In this document: positions 45,012-54,080 of the stretch, one piece after another
How the letters are laid out: the number at the start of each line of letters is the position of its first letter
Position numbering within the stretch: position 1 is the stretch's first letter
From: Tenacibaculum skagerrakense
GTDB lineage: Bacteria; Bacteroidota; Bacteroidia; Flavobacteriales; Flavobacteriaceae
Assembly: GCF_004345825.1 (NCBI RefSeq)
Contig: NZ_SLXM01000007.1
Coordinates: forward strand, 212,841 to 276,840
Length of the DNA stretch: 64,000 nucleotides
Direction of reading: 5' to 3'
Translations under genes and position numbers: made by a program
Notes under the pieces: model-generated
Told to the model about the DNA's origin: nothing
The model's database searches: none
The model's input: only the letters and a program-made list of their open reading frames with translations

Positions 45012-47537
45012 ATGAAAAATCAATTTTTCAAGATGGCTTCCTATGCCATCATGTTTTTGTGTTGCACCAATTTAACAGCACAAAAAAAGTTTAAAATCGG
45101 AGATGAATTTGATGCAAACATCAAAGTAACTAAAGAGTATCAACAGTTTTCTCAATCCGGTAGTCAAAAAACAAACCAACCACAATTAGTATTTCAAAAA
45201 GAATTCTACTCAAAAAATTCGACTTATGTTAAGTTGTATTTTGAGAATTTCGATTTAGCTCCAGATGATTACGTTGAAATTACTGGAGTTAAAAGTGGAG
45301 AAAAAATCATCTACGGAGGTCAAGGAAAAATAGTGGATGATAAAATGACGATGATTAGTAACTTTTGGTCTCAAGTAATTTTTGATGATAAAGTAGAGGT
45401 AAAATTATACGCTACTGGTTCAACTAGTAATTACAATGGATTTGAAATTTCTAAAGTTGCTTACGGATTTACAAAGGAGAAAATTGTAAAACAATATGAA
45501 AAAAATGATCCACAACAGAAATCAATTTGTTCAAGTGATAACAAAGAGAGAATTGCTTGTTATGAAGGAACAGATATGTTTGAAAAAGCAAAAGCTGTTT
45601 GTAGATTAATTATTGGTGGTAGCTCTAGCTGTACAGGTTGGTTGTTAGGAAGCGAAGGTCACTTAATGACGAATAATCATTGTATTGGTTCTTCTTCAGA
45701 TGCTCAAAACACAGATTTTATCTTTAATTATCAATATGCTAGTTGTACAGGTTCTACTTCAGCAACTTCTCAAACGGTAGCTTCATCATCTACTTTTATC
45801 AAAACGAATTCAAGTTTAGATTATACTTTAGTAAAATTACCAACGAATCCAACCGGTACGTATGGATATTTAAGTTTAAGCTCTACAGTTGCTTCATCGG
45901 GAGATAGAATTTATATTCCACAACATCCAGGAGGTAGAAGAAAGGAAATATCAGTAAATACTGATAGTGGATTTTCTTCTGTAAACTGTGTTGGAAATTG
46001 TGGTACAGCAAACGCGCCAGGTAAAACAATAAATTATTTTGCAGACACAGAAGGTGGAAGTTCAGGTTCTCCTGTTATTGATTATAATTCTAATTTAGTA
46101 TTAGCAATTCACAATACAGGGCAATGTCCTAATGGTTCTTATGGTAGAAGTGATGATTTAATTGCCTCTATTGGTAACGATATGCCAGCAAATGGTGTTG
46201 ATGGAAATGGGGGAGGAAATCCAGATCCGGATCCAGATCCAAGTTGTACTTCAACAGTTACTTCTTTTCCTTATAGTGAAAGTTTTGAATCAAATGATGG
46301 ATGGACACAAGTTACAGGAGATGATGGAAACTGGGTAAGAGATGCTTCGGGAACTCCTTCTTCTGGAACTGGACCAAGCTCAGGAGCAAATGGTTCTTTC
46401 TATATGTTTTTAGAAGCTTCTACAAATGGAAGTACAGGACAAATTGGTTCTAATGCAACGGCAATTTTACAAAGTCCATGTTTTGATTTATCAGGTTTGT
46501 CTTCAGCTTCATTCTCTTTTAGTAATCATATGTATGGAACATCTGTTGGTTCATTAAGTTTAGAGGCTTCTACAAATGGAACAACTTGGACAAGTTTATG
46601 GAGTGACTCTGGAAATAAAGGTAATCAGTGGAATGTAGTAACAGTAAATTTAAGTGCTTATTTAGGACAAAGTCAGGTTAGACTACGTTTTGTGGGAACT
46701 ACAGGAACTAGCTGGTCTAGTGATATTGCTATAGATAATTTGTCATTAACTTCTGGTGGAGGAAATCCAAATCCTACATGTCCTACGCTTAATTTTAATG
46801 ACTTCACTATAACTTCTTTTTCAAATCAAGATGCATCTGGTAATTTCTCTGTAGGAAGCGGAGGAAATTCGTTAACGTTAACAAATAATACTTGGAAATA
46901 TATACCAATGAATTATACAGTTACGGCTAATACAGTTATAGAGTTTGAATTTAGTAGTACTTCTCAGGGTGAAATCCATGGAGTTGCATTTGAGAATGAT
47001 AATACTTTAACGGCAGCAAGATGTTTCAAGGTACATGGTACTCAAAATTATGGAATTACTAACTACGACAATTACACAAGTGGAACCATTAAGTATACAA
47101 TTCCTGTAGGTAGTTCTTATACAGGAAGTATGGATAGGTTAGTTTTTATTAATGATAATGATGCTGGTTCTGGAAACAATTCAACATTCTCTAACGTAAG
47201 AATATATGAAGGTTCTTGTGAAAGTGCTAACGTAAGTGTTGCTGAAGTTTTTGATACAAGAGTAGATATTATGGGTGATGAGGATGAAGATATGTTAACT
47301 AGTATTCAAGTGGCTCCTAACCCTATTAAAAAAGGAACTTTATTAAAGTTAGTAGGTCCAAATAAAAGTTTAGAAAGTGCGAATTACTCGGTAATAAATA
47401 TGTTAGGTCAAATTGTTAAAAAAGGAAATGTAAATGATTCAAGAACTATTAGTATAGATCAGTTCAATTCTGGTGTTTATATATTAAAAATTGAAAACAA
47501 ATTTACAAACACTAGTAAGCGATTTATCATAGAATAA
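45012..47537 (+). CDS. Secreted trypsin-like serine protease with one MAM domain and T9SS sorting domain
   Basis: 841 residues, paralogue of the preceding gene with the same order: signal peptide (1-23), beta prodomain ('FKIGDEFDANIK'), protease domain with H223 ('MTNNHC'), D270 ('LDYTLV') and S351 ('GGSSGSPV'), D-P linker, one MAM domain (about 415-575), the jelly-roll-like domain ('GEIHGVAFENDN', 'FINDNDAGSGNNS') and a T9SS sorting domain (about 760-841, ending 'SKRFIIE'). It lacks the second MAM domain of its neighbour, so one copy has gained or lost a module after duplication. It has its own promoter and terminator, which allows differing regulation. Confidence 0.93.
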   Translation: MKNQFFKMASYAIMFLCCTNLTAQKKFKIGDEFDANIKVTKEYQQFSQSGSQKTNQPQLVFQKEFYSKNSTYVKLYFENFDLAPDDYVEITGVKSGEKIIYGGQGKIVDDKMTMISNFWSQVIFDDKVEVKLYATGSTSNYNGFEISKVAYGFTKEKIVKQYEKNDPQQKSICSSDNKERIACYEGTDMFEKAKAVCRLIIGGSSSCTGWLLGSEGHLMTNNHCIGSSSDAQNTDFIFNYQYASCTGSTSATSQTVASSSTFIKTNSSLDYTLVKLPTNPTGTYGYLSLSSTVASSGDRIYIPQHPGGRRKEISVNTDSGFSSVNCVGNCGTANAPGKTINYFADTEGGSSGSPVIDYNSNLVLAIHNTGQCPNGSYGRSDDLIASIGNDMPANGVDGNGGGNPDPDPDPSCTSTVTSFPYSESFESNDGWTQVTGDDGNWVRDASGTPSSGTGPSSGANGSFYMFLEASTNGSTGQIGSNATAILQSPCFDLSGLSSASFSFSNHMYGTSVGSLSLEASTNGTTWTSLWSDSGNKGNQWNVVTVNLSAYLGQSQVRLRFVGTTGTSWSSDIAIDNLSLTSGGGNPNPTCPTLNFNDFTITSFSNQDASGNFSVGSGGNSLTLTNNTWKYIPMNYTVTANTVIEFEFSSTSQGEIHGVAFENDNTLTAARCFKVHGTQNYGITNYDNYTSGTIKYTIPVGSSYTGSMDRLVFINDNDAGSGNNSTFSNVRIYEGSCESANVSVAEVFDTRVDIMGDEDEDMLTSIQVAPNPIKKGTLLKLVGPNKSLESANYSVINMLGQIVKKGNVNDSRTISIDQFNSGVYILKIENKFTNTSKRFIIE

Positions 47538-47577
47538 TTTTAGTTGTATCATTTAAATAGTTAAATGAATTAATTAG

Positions 47578-47607
47578 AAAAGCCCTCTTATTTTTAAGAG
47601 GGCTTTT
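47578..47607. terminator. Terminator after the second protease gene
   Basis: A 13-bp perfect stem (AAAAGCCCTCTTA 47578-47590, TAAGAGGGCTTTT 47595-47607) with a 4-base loop; it also serves the convergent sufD end. Confidence 0.9.
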
Positions 47608-47639
47608 ACATTTTTTCAATATAATTGAAATAATAAATT

Positions 47640-48974
47640 TTATAATTCAAAACCAATATTGACGCCTAACTTTTCGGCAATTAAATTGGTGATTCGTTGT
47701 TTTACTTCAGGTATTTTAACGCTCTCTAAAACTGTATTAGCAAAAGCATACATTAATAACGCATTTGCTTCTTTCTTAGGAATACCTCTTTGTTGCATGT
47801 AAAATAAAGCTTGTTGATCTAATTGACCAATCGTGCATCCGTGAGAACATTTTACATCGTCAGCAAAAATCTCTAACTGAGGTTTAGCATTAATAGTTGC
47901 CTTATCGCTAATTAATACATTGTTGTTTTGTTGATAAGCATTTGTTTTTTGAGCTTCCTTTTCAACAATTACTTTACCATTAAAAACTCCAGTAGAACGA
48001 TCTCCAAAAATACCCTTATAATCTTGGTGACTTTCACAGTTTGGCTCAATATGATGCACTAATGTATGATGATCTACGTGTTGTCTTCCTTCAATAATAG
48101 TAACTCCTTTAAGGATAGAATTGATATGTTCTCCTTTCTGAAAGAAGTTTAAGTTATTTCGGGTAATATTTCCTCCAAAAGAAAACGTGTGAACAGAACA
48201 AGTACTTTCTTTTTGTTGTTCAATGAACGTATTGTCAACTAATGAAGCATTAGTATTATCGTTTTGTATTTTGTAATAATCAACAGAGGCATGAGTATCA
48301 ACAAAGATTTCAGTAACTGCGTTTGTTAAAATAGCATTGTCAGTTAAACTTTGATGACGTTCGATAATTTGAACATGAGAATTTCTTTCAGCAACAATTA
48401 AGTTACGAGGCTGAATCATTGTTGCATTTTCAGCACCTGTAGTAAAATTGATAATCTGAATTGGCTTCTCTACTTCAACATTTTGAGGGATAAAGATGTA
48501 GGCTCCTTCGTTAGCAAAAGCTGTATTTAAAGAAGTTAAATTATCTTGTTTAGCAGTTTTATTGAAAAAATTTTCAATAATAGCCTTGTATTTAGGTTTT
48601 GTAAGTGCAGATGATAATAAACAAATATCCATATTATCATGGGTAGTGTTTGATAAAAAAGAACTGTATTTACCATCTATAAATACAACTTTATACGTAT
48701 CAATATCATGAATGAAATATTTCTTTACATCTGCTAATTCAACTGCTGTTTCAGCTTTAGGAAAAATACTATAATCTTCTTTTAAAATTGAATTTAAAGA
48801 AGTGTATTTCCAAGCTTCTAACTTTTTAGTTGGAAAACCTAACTTTTCAAAATTTTGTAGTGCTTTTGATCGAATATCATGAACATCACTATTGATGTCT
48901 TTGCCATTTTCAAAAGCTAAATATGATGATAATAATTTATCTTTTAATTCCTCCATTCTTTTCTCGTCTGTCAT
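47640..48974 (-). CDS. sufD: SufD, Fe-S cluster scaffold subunit
   Basis: 444 residues of the SufBD beta-helix family: 'EAWKYTSLNSIL' at the N terminus, and in the core 'HHTLVHHIEPNCESHQDYKG', 'GVFNGKVIVEKEAQKTNAYQ' and 'SHGCTIGQLDQQALFYMQQRG' with the conserved Cys and His. SufD joins SufB and SufC to build Fe-S clusters in the cytoplasm, particularly under iron or oxidative stress. It is the last gene of the suf group here, followed by a convergent protease gene; sufS and sufE are not nearby. A perfect inverted repeat abuts its start codon. Confidence 0.95.
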   Translation of the reverse strand: MTDEKRMEELKDKLLSSYLAFENGKDINSDVHDIRSKALQNFEKLGFPTKKLEAWKYTSLNSILKEDYSIFPKAETAVELADVKKYFIHDIDTYKVVFIDGKYSSFLSNTTHDNMDICLLSSALTKPKYKAIIENFFNKTAKQDNLTSLNTAFANEGAYIFIPQNVEVEKPIQIINFTTGAENATMIQPRNLIVAERNSHVQIIERHQSLTDNAILTNAVTEIFVDTHASVDYYKIQNDNTNASLVDNTFIEQQKESTCSVHTFSFGGNITRNNLNFFQKGEHINSILKGVTIIEGRQHVDHHTLVHHIEPNCESHQDYKGIFGDRSTGVFNGKVIVEKEAQKTNAYQQNNNVLISDKATINAKPQLEIFADDVKCSHGCTIGQLDQQALFYMQQRGIPKKEANALLMYAFANTVLESVKIPEVKQRITNLIAEKLGVNIGFEL

Positions 48975-48991
48975 TTCGTGTTGAACACGAA
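48975..48991 (-). promoter_or_regulatory. Hairpin immediately before the sufD start codon
   Basis: TTCGTGTT-G-AACACGAA is an 8-bp perfect inverted repeat ending one base from the sufD ATG on the minus strand. A second weaker repeat (TTCCC...GGGAA) lies further up in the sufC-sufD gap. It could fold over the ribosome-binding region of sufD or mark an mRNA processing site. Confidence 0.4.
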
Positions 48992-49061
48992 ATTTTGTTT
49001 GTTGAAACCGCTAACTTTAATGAGATTCCCGCTTTTATGGGAACGATAATCTTATGGTAGT

Positions 49062-49811
49062 TTATACTAATTCGTTTTTAATCCAGTCATAACCCTTAGC
49101 TTCTAATTCAAGAGCTAAAGAAGCATCACCAGTTTTTACGATTTTTCCATCGTGTAAAACATGTACATAATCTGGAACGATATAATCTAATAAACGTTGG
49201 TAGTGTGTAATAACTATAACAGCGTTGTCTTCCGATTTTAATTTGTTTACACCGTTAGCAACAATTCTAAGAGCATCAATATCTAAACCAGAATCAGTTT
49301 CGTCTAAGATGGCTAATTTTGGTTCTAACATTGCCATTTGAAAGATCTCATTACGTTTCTTTTCACCTCCAGAAAATCCTTCATTTAAAGAACGTGATAA
49401 AAATTTGCGATCAATTTCTAATAGTTCAGACTTCTCGCGAATTTTTTGTAACATTTCTTTAGCAGGCATCTCTTCTAAACCTTGTGCTTTACGAGATTCA
49501 TTGATAGCCGTTTTGATAAAGTTAGTAACAGTAACACCAGGAATTTCTACAGGATACTGGAATGATAAAAACACACCAGCCTGTGCTCTTTCTTCTGGAG
49601 CTAACTCACTTATATCTTCTCCGTCTAACTCAATAGAACCTGAAGTAACTTCGTATTCTTCTTTACCTGCTATTACAGAAGCCATCGTACTTTTTCCAGC
49701 TCCGTTTGGTCCCATAATTGCGTGCACTTCTCCTGCTTTAACCTCTAAATTCAATCCTTTTAAGATTGATTTTTCTTCTATTGCTGCGTGTAAGTTTTGA
49801 ATCTTTAACAT
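49062..49811 (-). CDS. sufC: SufC, Fe-S assembly ATPase
   Basis: 249-residue ABC-type ATPase: Walker A 'GPNGAGKS' (34-41), ABC signature within 'GFSGGEKKR', Walker B '[11 protein letters not shown]', and His switch 'VITHYQRLL'. The SufC hallmark is '[13 protein letters not shown]'. It powers conformational change of the SufBCD scaffold. It sits between sufD and the inserted four-helix-bundle gene. Confidence 0.97.
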   Translation of the reverse strand: MLKIQNLHAAIEEKSILKGLNLEVKAGEVHAIMGPNGAGKSTMASVIAGKEEYEVTSGSIELDGEDISELAPEERAQAGVFLSFQYPVEIPGVTVTNFIKTAINESRKAQGLEEMPAKEMLQKIREKSELLEIDRKFLSRSLNEGFSGGEKKRNEIFQMAMLEPKLAILDETDSGLDIDALRIVANGVNKLKSEDNAVIVITHYQRLLDYIVPDYVHVLHDGKIVKTGDASLALELEAKGYDWIKNELV

Positions 49812-49825
49812 TATAAACTTAGTTT

Positions 49826-49844
49826 AAAGTCTTAAGACTAAAGT
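49826..49844. repeat. Inverted repeat bordering the four-helix-bundle gene (3' side)
   Basis: Contains the palindrome AGTCTTAAGACT (49828-49839) and AAGACTAAAGT (49834-49844). The latter is the exact reverse complement of ACTTTAGTCTT at 50309-50319, on the other side of the gene. Together they bracket the insertion. Confidence 0.6.
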
Positions 49845-49869
49845 TAAAAGTATAACGAATAGTCTAAAT

Positions 49870-50232
49870 TTACTTTTTTAAATATTTTATTAATCCACTT
49901 ATTATTTTCGAAACTTCAATGATTTTAAATTTCAAATCACTAAAACTTTCATTTGATAAATAATTTAAATCATGACTTAAATATAATTGCGATCTAACTT
50001 CACCTGCTGATGCCTTCGCTACATATAAAAAATGAATAAATTCTTTATCCGTATTTCTCTCAAAACCTTCGGCAATATTTGAGCTTATAGAAACCGAGGC
50101 TCTTCTTAACTGTCGTTTTAAGTCAAAATCGTTATCAAAACTTGAAGAGTTAGTTGCTAGATAAATTGATTTATTAAATTCTCTAGCTTTTTTCCAACCT
50201 TCAAGGTTTTCAAAAGATTTATACCTTTCCAT
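49870..50232 (-). CDS. Four-helix-bundle protein (S23/avd-like), inserted in the suf operon
   Basis: 120 residues, all helical: 'LEGWKKAREFNKSIYLAT', then 'DFDLKRQLRRASVSISSNIAEGFER', then 'EFIHFLYVAKASAGEVRSQL' and a Lys-rich end. This is the signature of the 23S rRNA intervening-sequence (S23) / diversity-generating avd-like family, small basic proteins of unclear, possibly nucleic-acid-binding, function. It interrupts the normal sufB-sufC order with 58- and 99-base gaps on either side, each containing related AGTCT-rich repeats. This suggests a mobile cassette. No link to Fe-S assembly is expected. Confidence 0.92.
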   Translation of the reverse strand: MERYKSFENLEGWKKAREFNKSIYLATNSSSFDNDFDLKRQLRRASVSISSNIAEGFERNTDKEFIHFLYVAKASAGEVRSQLYLSHDLNYLSNESFSDLKFKIIEVSKIISGLIKYLKK

Positions 50233-50300
50233 TTCTTTTTCATTTTAGTTTTTTCTCTTTTTCAACTTAAGTTTAAACATTAGCATTGTTTAAACTTTAT

Positions 50301-50325
50301 ATCTTTAGACTTTAGTCTTTGAACT
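50301..50325. repeat. Inverted repeat bordering the four-helix-bundle gene (5' side)
   Basis: AGACTTTAGTCT (50307-50318) is a hairpin-forming palindrome around a TT centre, and ACTTTAGTCTT (50309-50319) is repeated inverted at 49834-49844. It lies just after the sufB stop. Confidence 0.6.
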
Positions 50326-50331
50326 AAAAAA

Positions 50332-51780
50332 TTATCCGACACTTCCTTCTAAGGAAATTTCTAGTAATTTTTGTGCTTCAACCGCAAACTCCATTGGTAA
50401 TTTGTTTAATACTTCTTTACTAAAACCATTAACGATTAATGCTATAGCTTTTTCAGTATCAATACCTCTTTGGTTACAGTAGAATAATTGGTCTTCTCCA
50501 ATTTTACTTGTAGTAGCTTCATGCTCTACTTGTGCAGATTTGTTTTTTGTTTCAATGTAAGGGAACGTGTGTGCTCCACATTCATTACCCATCAATAAAC
50601 TATCACATTGAGAGAAGTTACGAGCATTTTCTGCTCTTGAACCAATTTGCACTAAACCACGGTAACTGTTTTGTGATTTACCAGCGGAAATACCTTTTGA
50701 AATAATGGTAGACTTAGTGTTTTTCCCTAAGTGAATCATTTTAGTTCCAGTATCTGCTTGTTGGAAATTATTAGTTACAGCAATCGAGTAAAATTCTCCA
50801 ACAGAATTATTTCCTTTAAGGATACAACTCGGATATTTCCATGTTACAGCAGAACCAGTTTCTACTTGAGTCCAAGAGATTTTTGCATTGGTTTCACATA
50901 TACCACGTTTAGTAACGAAGTTAAACACACCACCTTTTCCTTTTGAATCTCCTGGGAACCAGTTTTGTACGGTTGAGTATTTTATTTCAGCGTCATCTAA
51001 AGCGATTAACTCTACAACTGCTGCGTGTAATTGATTTTCATCACGTTGCGGTGCTGTACATCCTTCTAAGTAAGAAACATAACTACCTTCATCGGCAATT
51101 ACTAAAGTTCTTTCAAATTGTCCAGTTCCTCCTTCATTAATTCTGAAGTAAGTAGATAATTCCATAGGACAACGAACTCCTTTAGGTATGTAACAGAAAG
51201 ATCCGTCAGAAAAAACAGCAGAATTTAATGCTGCATAGAAGTTATCTGTTGTAGGAACTACAGAACCAATATATTTCTTTACTAATTCTGGATATTCTTG
51301 GATTGCCTCAGAAATAGGCATGAAAATAATCCCTTTTTCAGCTAAGGTTTCTTTAAATGTAGTAGCAACAGAAACAGAATCCATTACAATATCTACAGCA
51401 ACATTAGCTAGTCTTTTTTGTTCCTCTAAAGAAATTCCTAATTTTTCAAATGTAGCTAACATCTCTGGGTCAACTTCATCTAAACTATTTAATTTAGGCT
51501 TCTTTTTTGGAGCAGAATAGTAAGAAATATCTTGAAAGTTAGGTTTAGCATACGTAACGTTAGCCCATTCTGGTTCTTCCATTTGCTGCCAAACTCTAAA
51601 AGCTTCTAACCTCCATTCTGTCATCCATTCTGGTTCGTTTTTCTTTTTTGAAATAGCACGAACGATGTCTTCATTTAATCCTTTCGGAAATTTTTCACTT
51701 TCAATATCAGTATAAAAACCGTACTCGTATTCTTTGGTTTTTAACTCTTCTCTTAAATCGTCTTCAGTATATTTGCTCAT
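50332..51780 (-). CDS. sufB: SufB, Fe-S cluster scaffold subunit
   Basis: 482 residues, the usual SufB length. It contains the signature '[23 protein letters not shown]', '[21 protein letters not shown]', '[28 protein letters not shown]' with the conserved Cys, and '[22 protein letters not shown]' at the end. SufB receives sulfur and iron and holds the nascent cluster in the SufBC2D complex. It follows sufA by 28 bases and is separated from sufC by the S23-type insertion. Confidence 0.97.
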   Translation of the reverse strand: MSKYTEDDLREELKTKEYEYGFYTDIESEKFPKGLNEDIVRAISKKKNEPEWMTEWRLEAFRVWQQMEEPEWANVTYAKPNFQDISYYSAPKKKPKLNSLDEVDPEMLATFEKLGISLEEQKRLANVAVDIVMDSVSVATTFKETLAEKGIIFMPISEAIQEYPELVKKYIGSVVPTTDNFYAALNSAVFSDGSFCYIPKGVRCPMELSTYFRINEGGTGQFERTLVIADEGSYVSYLEGCTAPQRDENQLHAAVVELIALDDAEIKYSTVQNWFPGDSKGKGGVFNFVTKRGICETNAKISWTQVETGSAVTWKYPSCILKGNNSVGEFYSIAVTNNFQQADTGTKMIHLGKNTKSTIISKGISAGKSQNSYRGLVQIGSRAENARNFSQCDSLLMGNECGAHTFPYIETKNKSAQVEHEATTSKIGEDQLFYCNQRGIDTEKAIALIVNGFSKEVLNKLPMEFAVEAQKLLEISLEGSVG

Positions 51781-51808
51781 TGAAGCTGTTTTCGGTTAAT
51801 GATAGTAA

Positions 51809-52138
51809 TTACAGAGAAAAACTTTCTCCACATCCACATGTTCTGTTGGCATTTGGATTGTTGAATACAAAACCTTTACCATTTAAACCACCAGAATATT
51901 CCAGTGTAGTTCCAACCAAATACAAGAAACTTTTCTTGTCAACAATAATTTTTACACCATTGTCTTCAAAAATCTTGTCAGTTTCTGTTTGTGAATTGTC
52001 AAAATGTAAATCGTAAGAAAGTCCTGAACAACCACCACTTTTTACGCCAACACGAACAAAATCTTTCGTAGCATCAAAGCCGTCATCAGTCATTAACTCA
52101 ACAACTTTCTTTTTAGCTGTGTCTGAAACTTTTATCAT
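51809..52138 (-). CDS. sufA: A-type Fe-S carrier (SufA/HesB/IscA family)
   Basis: 109 residues with the three conserved cysteines of A-type carriers: C37 in 'GGCSGLSY' and C101/C103 in 'TCGCGESF'. It passes Fe-S clusters from SufBCD to apo-proteins. It is the first gene of the suf operon, with a TATATTTG promoter element about 28 bases upstream of its ATG. Whether it is SufA or another IscA-type paralogue cannot be decided by sequence alone; location favours SufA. Confidence 0.92.
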   Translation of the reverse strand: MIKVSDTAKKKVVELMTDDGFDATKDFVRVGVKSGGCSGLSYDLHFDNSQTETDKIFEDNGVKIIVDKKSFLYLVGTTLEYSGGLNGKGFVFNNPNANRTCGCGESFSL

Positions 52139-52166
52139 ATAACTAGATTAAATCTAAATTGGACTG

Positions 52167-52174
52167 CAAATATA
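52167..52174 (-). promoter_or_regulatory. -7 promoter element of the suf operon
   Basis: TATATTTG on the minus strand, a perfect TAnnTTTG, 28 bases before the sufA ATG. No TTG at the ideal -33 spacing, so an activator may be involved. Confidence 0.55.
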
Positions 52175-52238
52175 CGACATAACAATCATTCTGCCATGTT
52201 TTGTTGAGTGTTTAAAATAATATGGTAATCAAAAAAAC

Positions 52239-53318
52239 TTATGGTAGTTGAAAAGCAGGATTATTTGTGAAATCAGAATCGGTAAGAGTCAATAAAAAAG
52301 CTTTCAAATCAGCCTTATCTAGATCGGTTAATTGAACACCGCCTTGATTTACTTTTTTCATTAGAGGATCTATTGTAGAAGAGTTTTTTAATCCTTCTGA
52401 ATAATGATTAATTACTTCTTCTATAGTTGCAAAACGACCGTCGTGCATGAATGGGGCAGTGAACGCTAAATTTCGTAAAGAAGGTGTTTTAAACTTTCCA
52501 TTATCATTTGCATCTCCGGTTACGGCACCTAAACCTAAATCGGTAAAAGTTGCATCTAAACCGTTATTATGGAATTTATTGTCTGTCCAAAGTGGATTGT
52601 TATTACTTCCATGACAATGAAAACAATCACCTCTGCTTTCATCCATAAAAACATCAAAACCATTTTGTTCCTCAGAAGTTAATGTCGTTTCTCCTCTTAA
52701 GAATTTATCAAATTTTGAATTTCCAGAAATCAGTGTTCTTTCAAATTGAGCTAGTGCTTTTACAACCAAATTAGAATCTATTGGAGTATCACCAAAAGCT
52801 TTTTTAAATAATTCTGGGTAATCAGTATGATTTTTAAGACGGTTTGCTACTTCTTTCCAATCATTATTCATTTCCACATGATTGGTAACTGGTTCAAAAG
52901 CTTGTCTTTCTATACTTAGTTGTTTTCCATCCCAAGTAAATCTATCATCAAAATTCCACGCTAAATTAAAAAGAGGCATTGAATTTCGAGTGCCTATCCC
53001 ATCATTTACACCTTTGCTAAATTGTAGATTATCGGTAAATGCTTTTTGTGGGTCATGACAAGTTGCGCAAGAAATAGTTTTATCTGAAGAAAGAATAGGG
53101 TCGAAAAATAGCTTTTTTCCTAACTGGATTCCTTCTTGTGTTTGAGGATTGCTTGTTGGAATATTTGGGGCTAAAAGTTTGTCTTTAAATAATTGTGGAA
53201 TTTCTAATTCTATTTGTACTGGTGTATAACCATTGTCAACTCCAAGTTCAACAGCTTCTTCAGAAGAACATGAAATCAAAATAAAAATTAGAAAACTATA
53301 TATCCACGCATTTTTCAT
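52239..53318 (-). CDS. Di-heme cytochrome c peroxidase/MauG family lipoprotein (MbnH-like)
   Basis: 359 residues. The signal ends in lipobox L-I-S-C (Cys 17). Two c-type heme sites are C84-A-T-C-H88 and C232-F-H-C-H236, each in the usual context ('ISCATCHDPQKAFTD', 'DCFHCHGSNNNPLWTD'), plus 'FMHDGRFATIEEVINHYS' near the end. Family members reduce peroxide or, in the MauG/MbnH branch, oxidise tryptophan of a partner protein. The gene directly follows an MbnP-like gene (adjacent without gap), the known arrangement of the MbnH-MbnP pair that forms kynurenine in a copper site. Function as MbnH is therefore more likely than plain peroxidase. Confidence 0.88.
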   Translation of the reverse strand: MKNAWIYSFLIFILISCSSEEAVELGVDNGYTPVQIELEIPQLFKDKLLAPNIPTSNPQTQEGIQLGKKLFFDPILSSDKTISCATCHDPQKAFTDNLQFSKGVNDGIGTRNSMPLFNLAWNFDDRFTWDGKQLSIERQAFEPVTNHVEMNNDWKEVANRLKNHTDYPELFKKAFGDTPIDSNLVVKALAQFERTLISGNSKFDKFLRGETTLTSEEQNGFDVFMDESRGDCFHCHGSNNNPLWTDNKFHNNGLDATFTDLGLGAVTGDANDNGKFKTPSLRNLAFTAPFMHDGRFATIEEVINHYSEGLKNSSTIDPLMKKVNQGGVQLTDLDKADLKAFLLTLTDSDFTNNPAFQLP

Positions 53319-54080
53319 TTACAAACTAAAAACTGATTTTCCATTGCCATTCATTAAAACCTGAGCATCAAAATTAGGCATTAGCATTTGATGTAATTCG
53401 TCTAATTTCCATGTATTAGGATTTTTAAACCATTCAGCAATATTTACCTTAACATTAATAGTTTCGGTAGTGTTTTTTAACCAAATATCTGCTAAGTTTA
53501 CTGTAAAAGAAGTGTCTTGAAAGACTAAATTATTAGGATCTGTATTATCAACAGCACGAATTACATGATAATTAAATCCAGTAGGTGTGGTGGTAGTTTC
53601 AGTTTTGAATTTACCATCAAATTGCATATAGTGGTAACCACCTCCAAGTCCAGGTGAAACATTAAAACTAGCAGTGTTTAAATCTAAGTAAACACCATCT
53701 TGGTTTTTTTCATCTGTAAATCCAAAAGTGAACCTTAATGTGTAAGTTCTATCTAAAATTAACTCTTCAAGACTGTATGATAAATTTTGTTCTTCGCCTA
53801 AATCAATGAATAAGTAGTCTTTTAAAGGAGTTTCAAAACCAGAAGGATCTACTAATTTGATATCAGATAGAACATATCGATACTTTTCAATACTTAATGA
53901 GTCTCCGTTTTCATTTTTGAATTTAATATCATTAAAATCATCTTTGGTAACAAGCGTTCCGTCCCATTCATGTATAAAATTTATAGTGATTTTTTTATTT
54001 TGAAGCGTTTCGTCACTATCACTAGAACAAGACCAGATAGTTACAGCAAGCATTAAAATATATACTAGTTTTTTTATCAT
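53319..54080 (-). CDS. MbnP-like copper-binding lipoprotein
   Basis: 253 residues with signal and lipobox I-W-S-C (Cys 18). The MbnP-family features are 'FIHEWDGTLV', 'YRYVLSDIKLVDPSG', 'FTFGFTDE', 'GGGYHYMQFDGKF' (H150 region) and 'GFNYHVIRA'. The C-terminal part has Trp residues ('EWFKNPNTW') and 'LHQMLM'. MbnP proteins hold copper at a site containing a Trp-derived kynurenine made by the partner MbnH. Its ATG overlaps the stop of the upstream propeller gene by one base (TAATG), and the di-heme gene follows immediately. Confidence 0.85.
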   Translation of the reverse strand: MIKKLVYILMLAVTIWSCSSDSDETLQNKKITINFIHEWDGTLVTKDDFNDIKFKNENGDSLSIEKYRYVLSDIKLVDPSGFETPLKDYLFIDLGEEQNLSYSLEELILDRTYTLRFTFGFTDEKNQDGVYLDLNTASFNVSPGLGGGYHYMQFDGKFKTETTTTPTGFNYHVIRAVDNTDPNNLVFQDTSFTVNLADIWLKNTTETINVKVNIAEWFKNPNTWKLDELHQMLMPNFDAQVLMNGNGKSVFSL

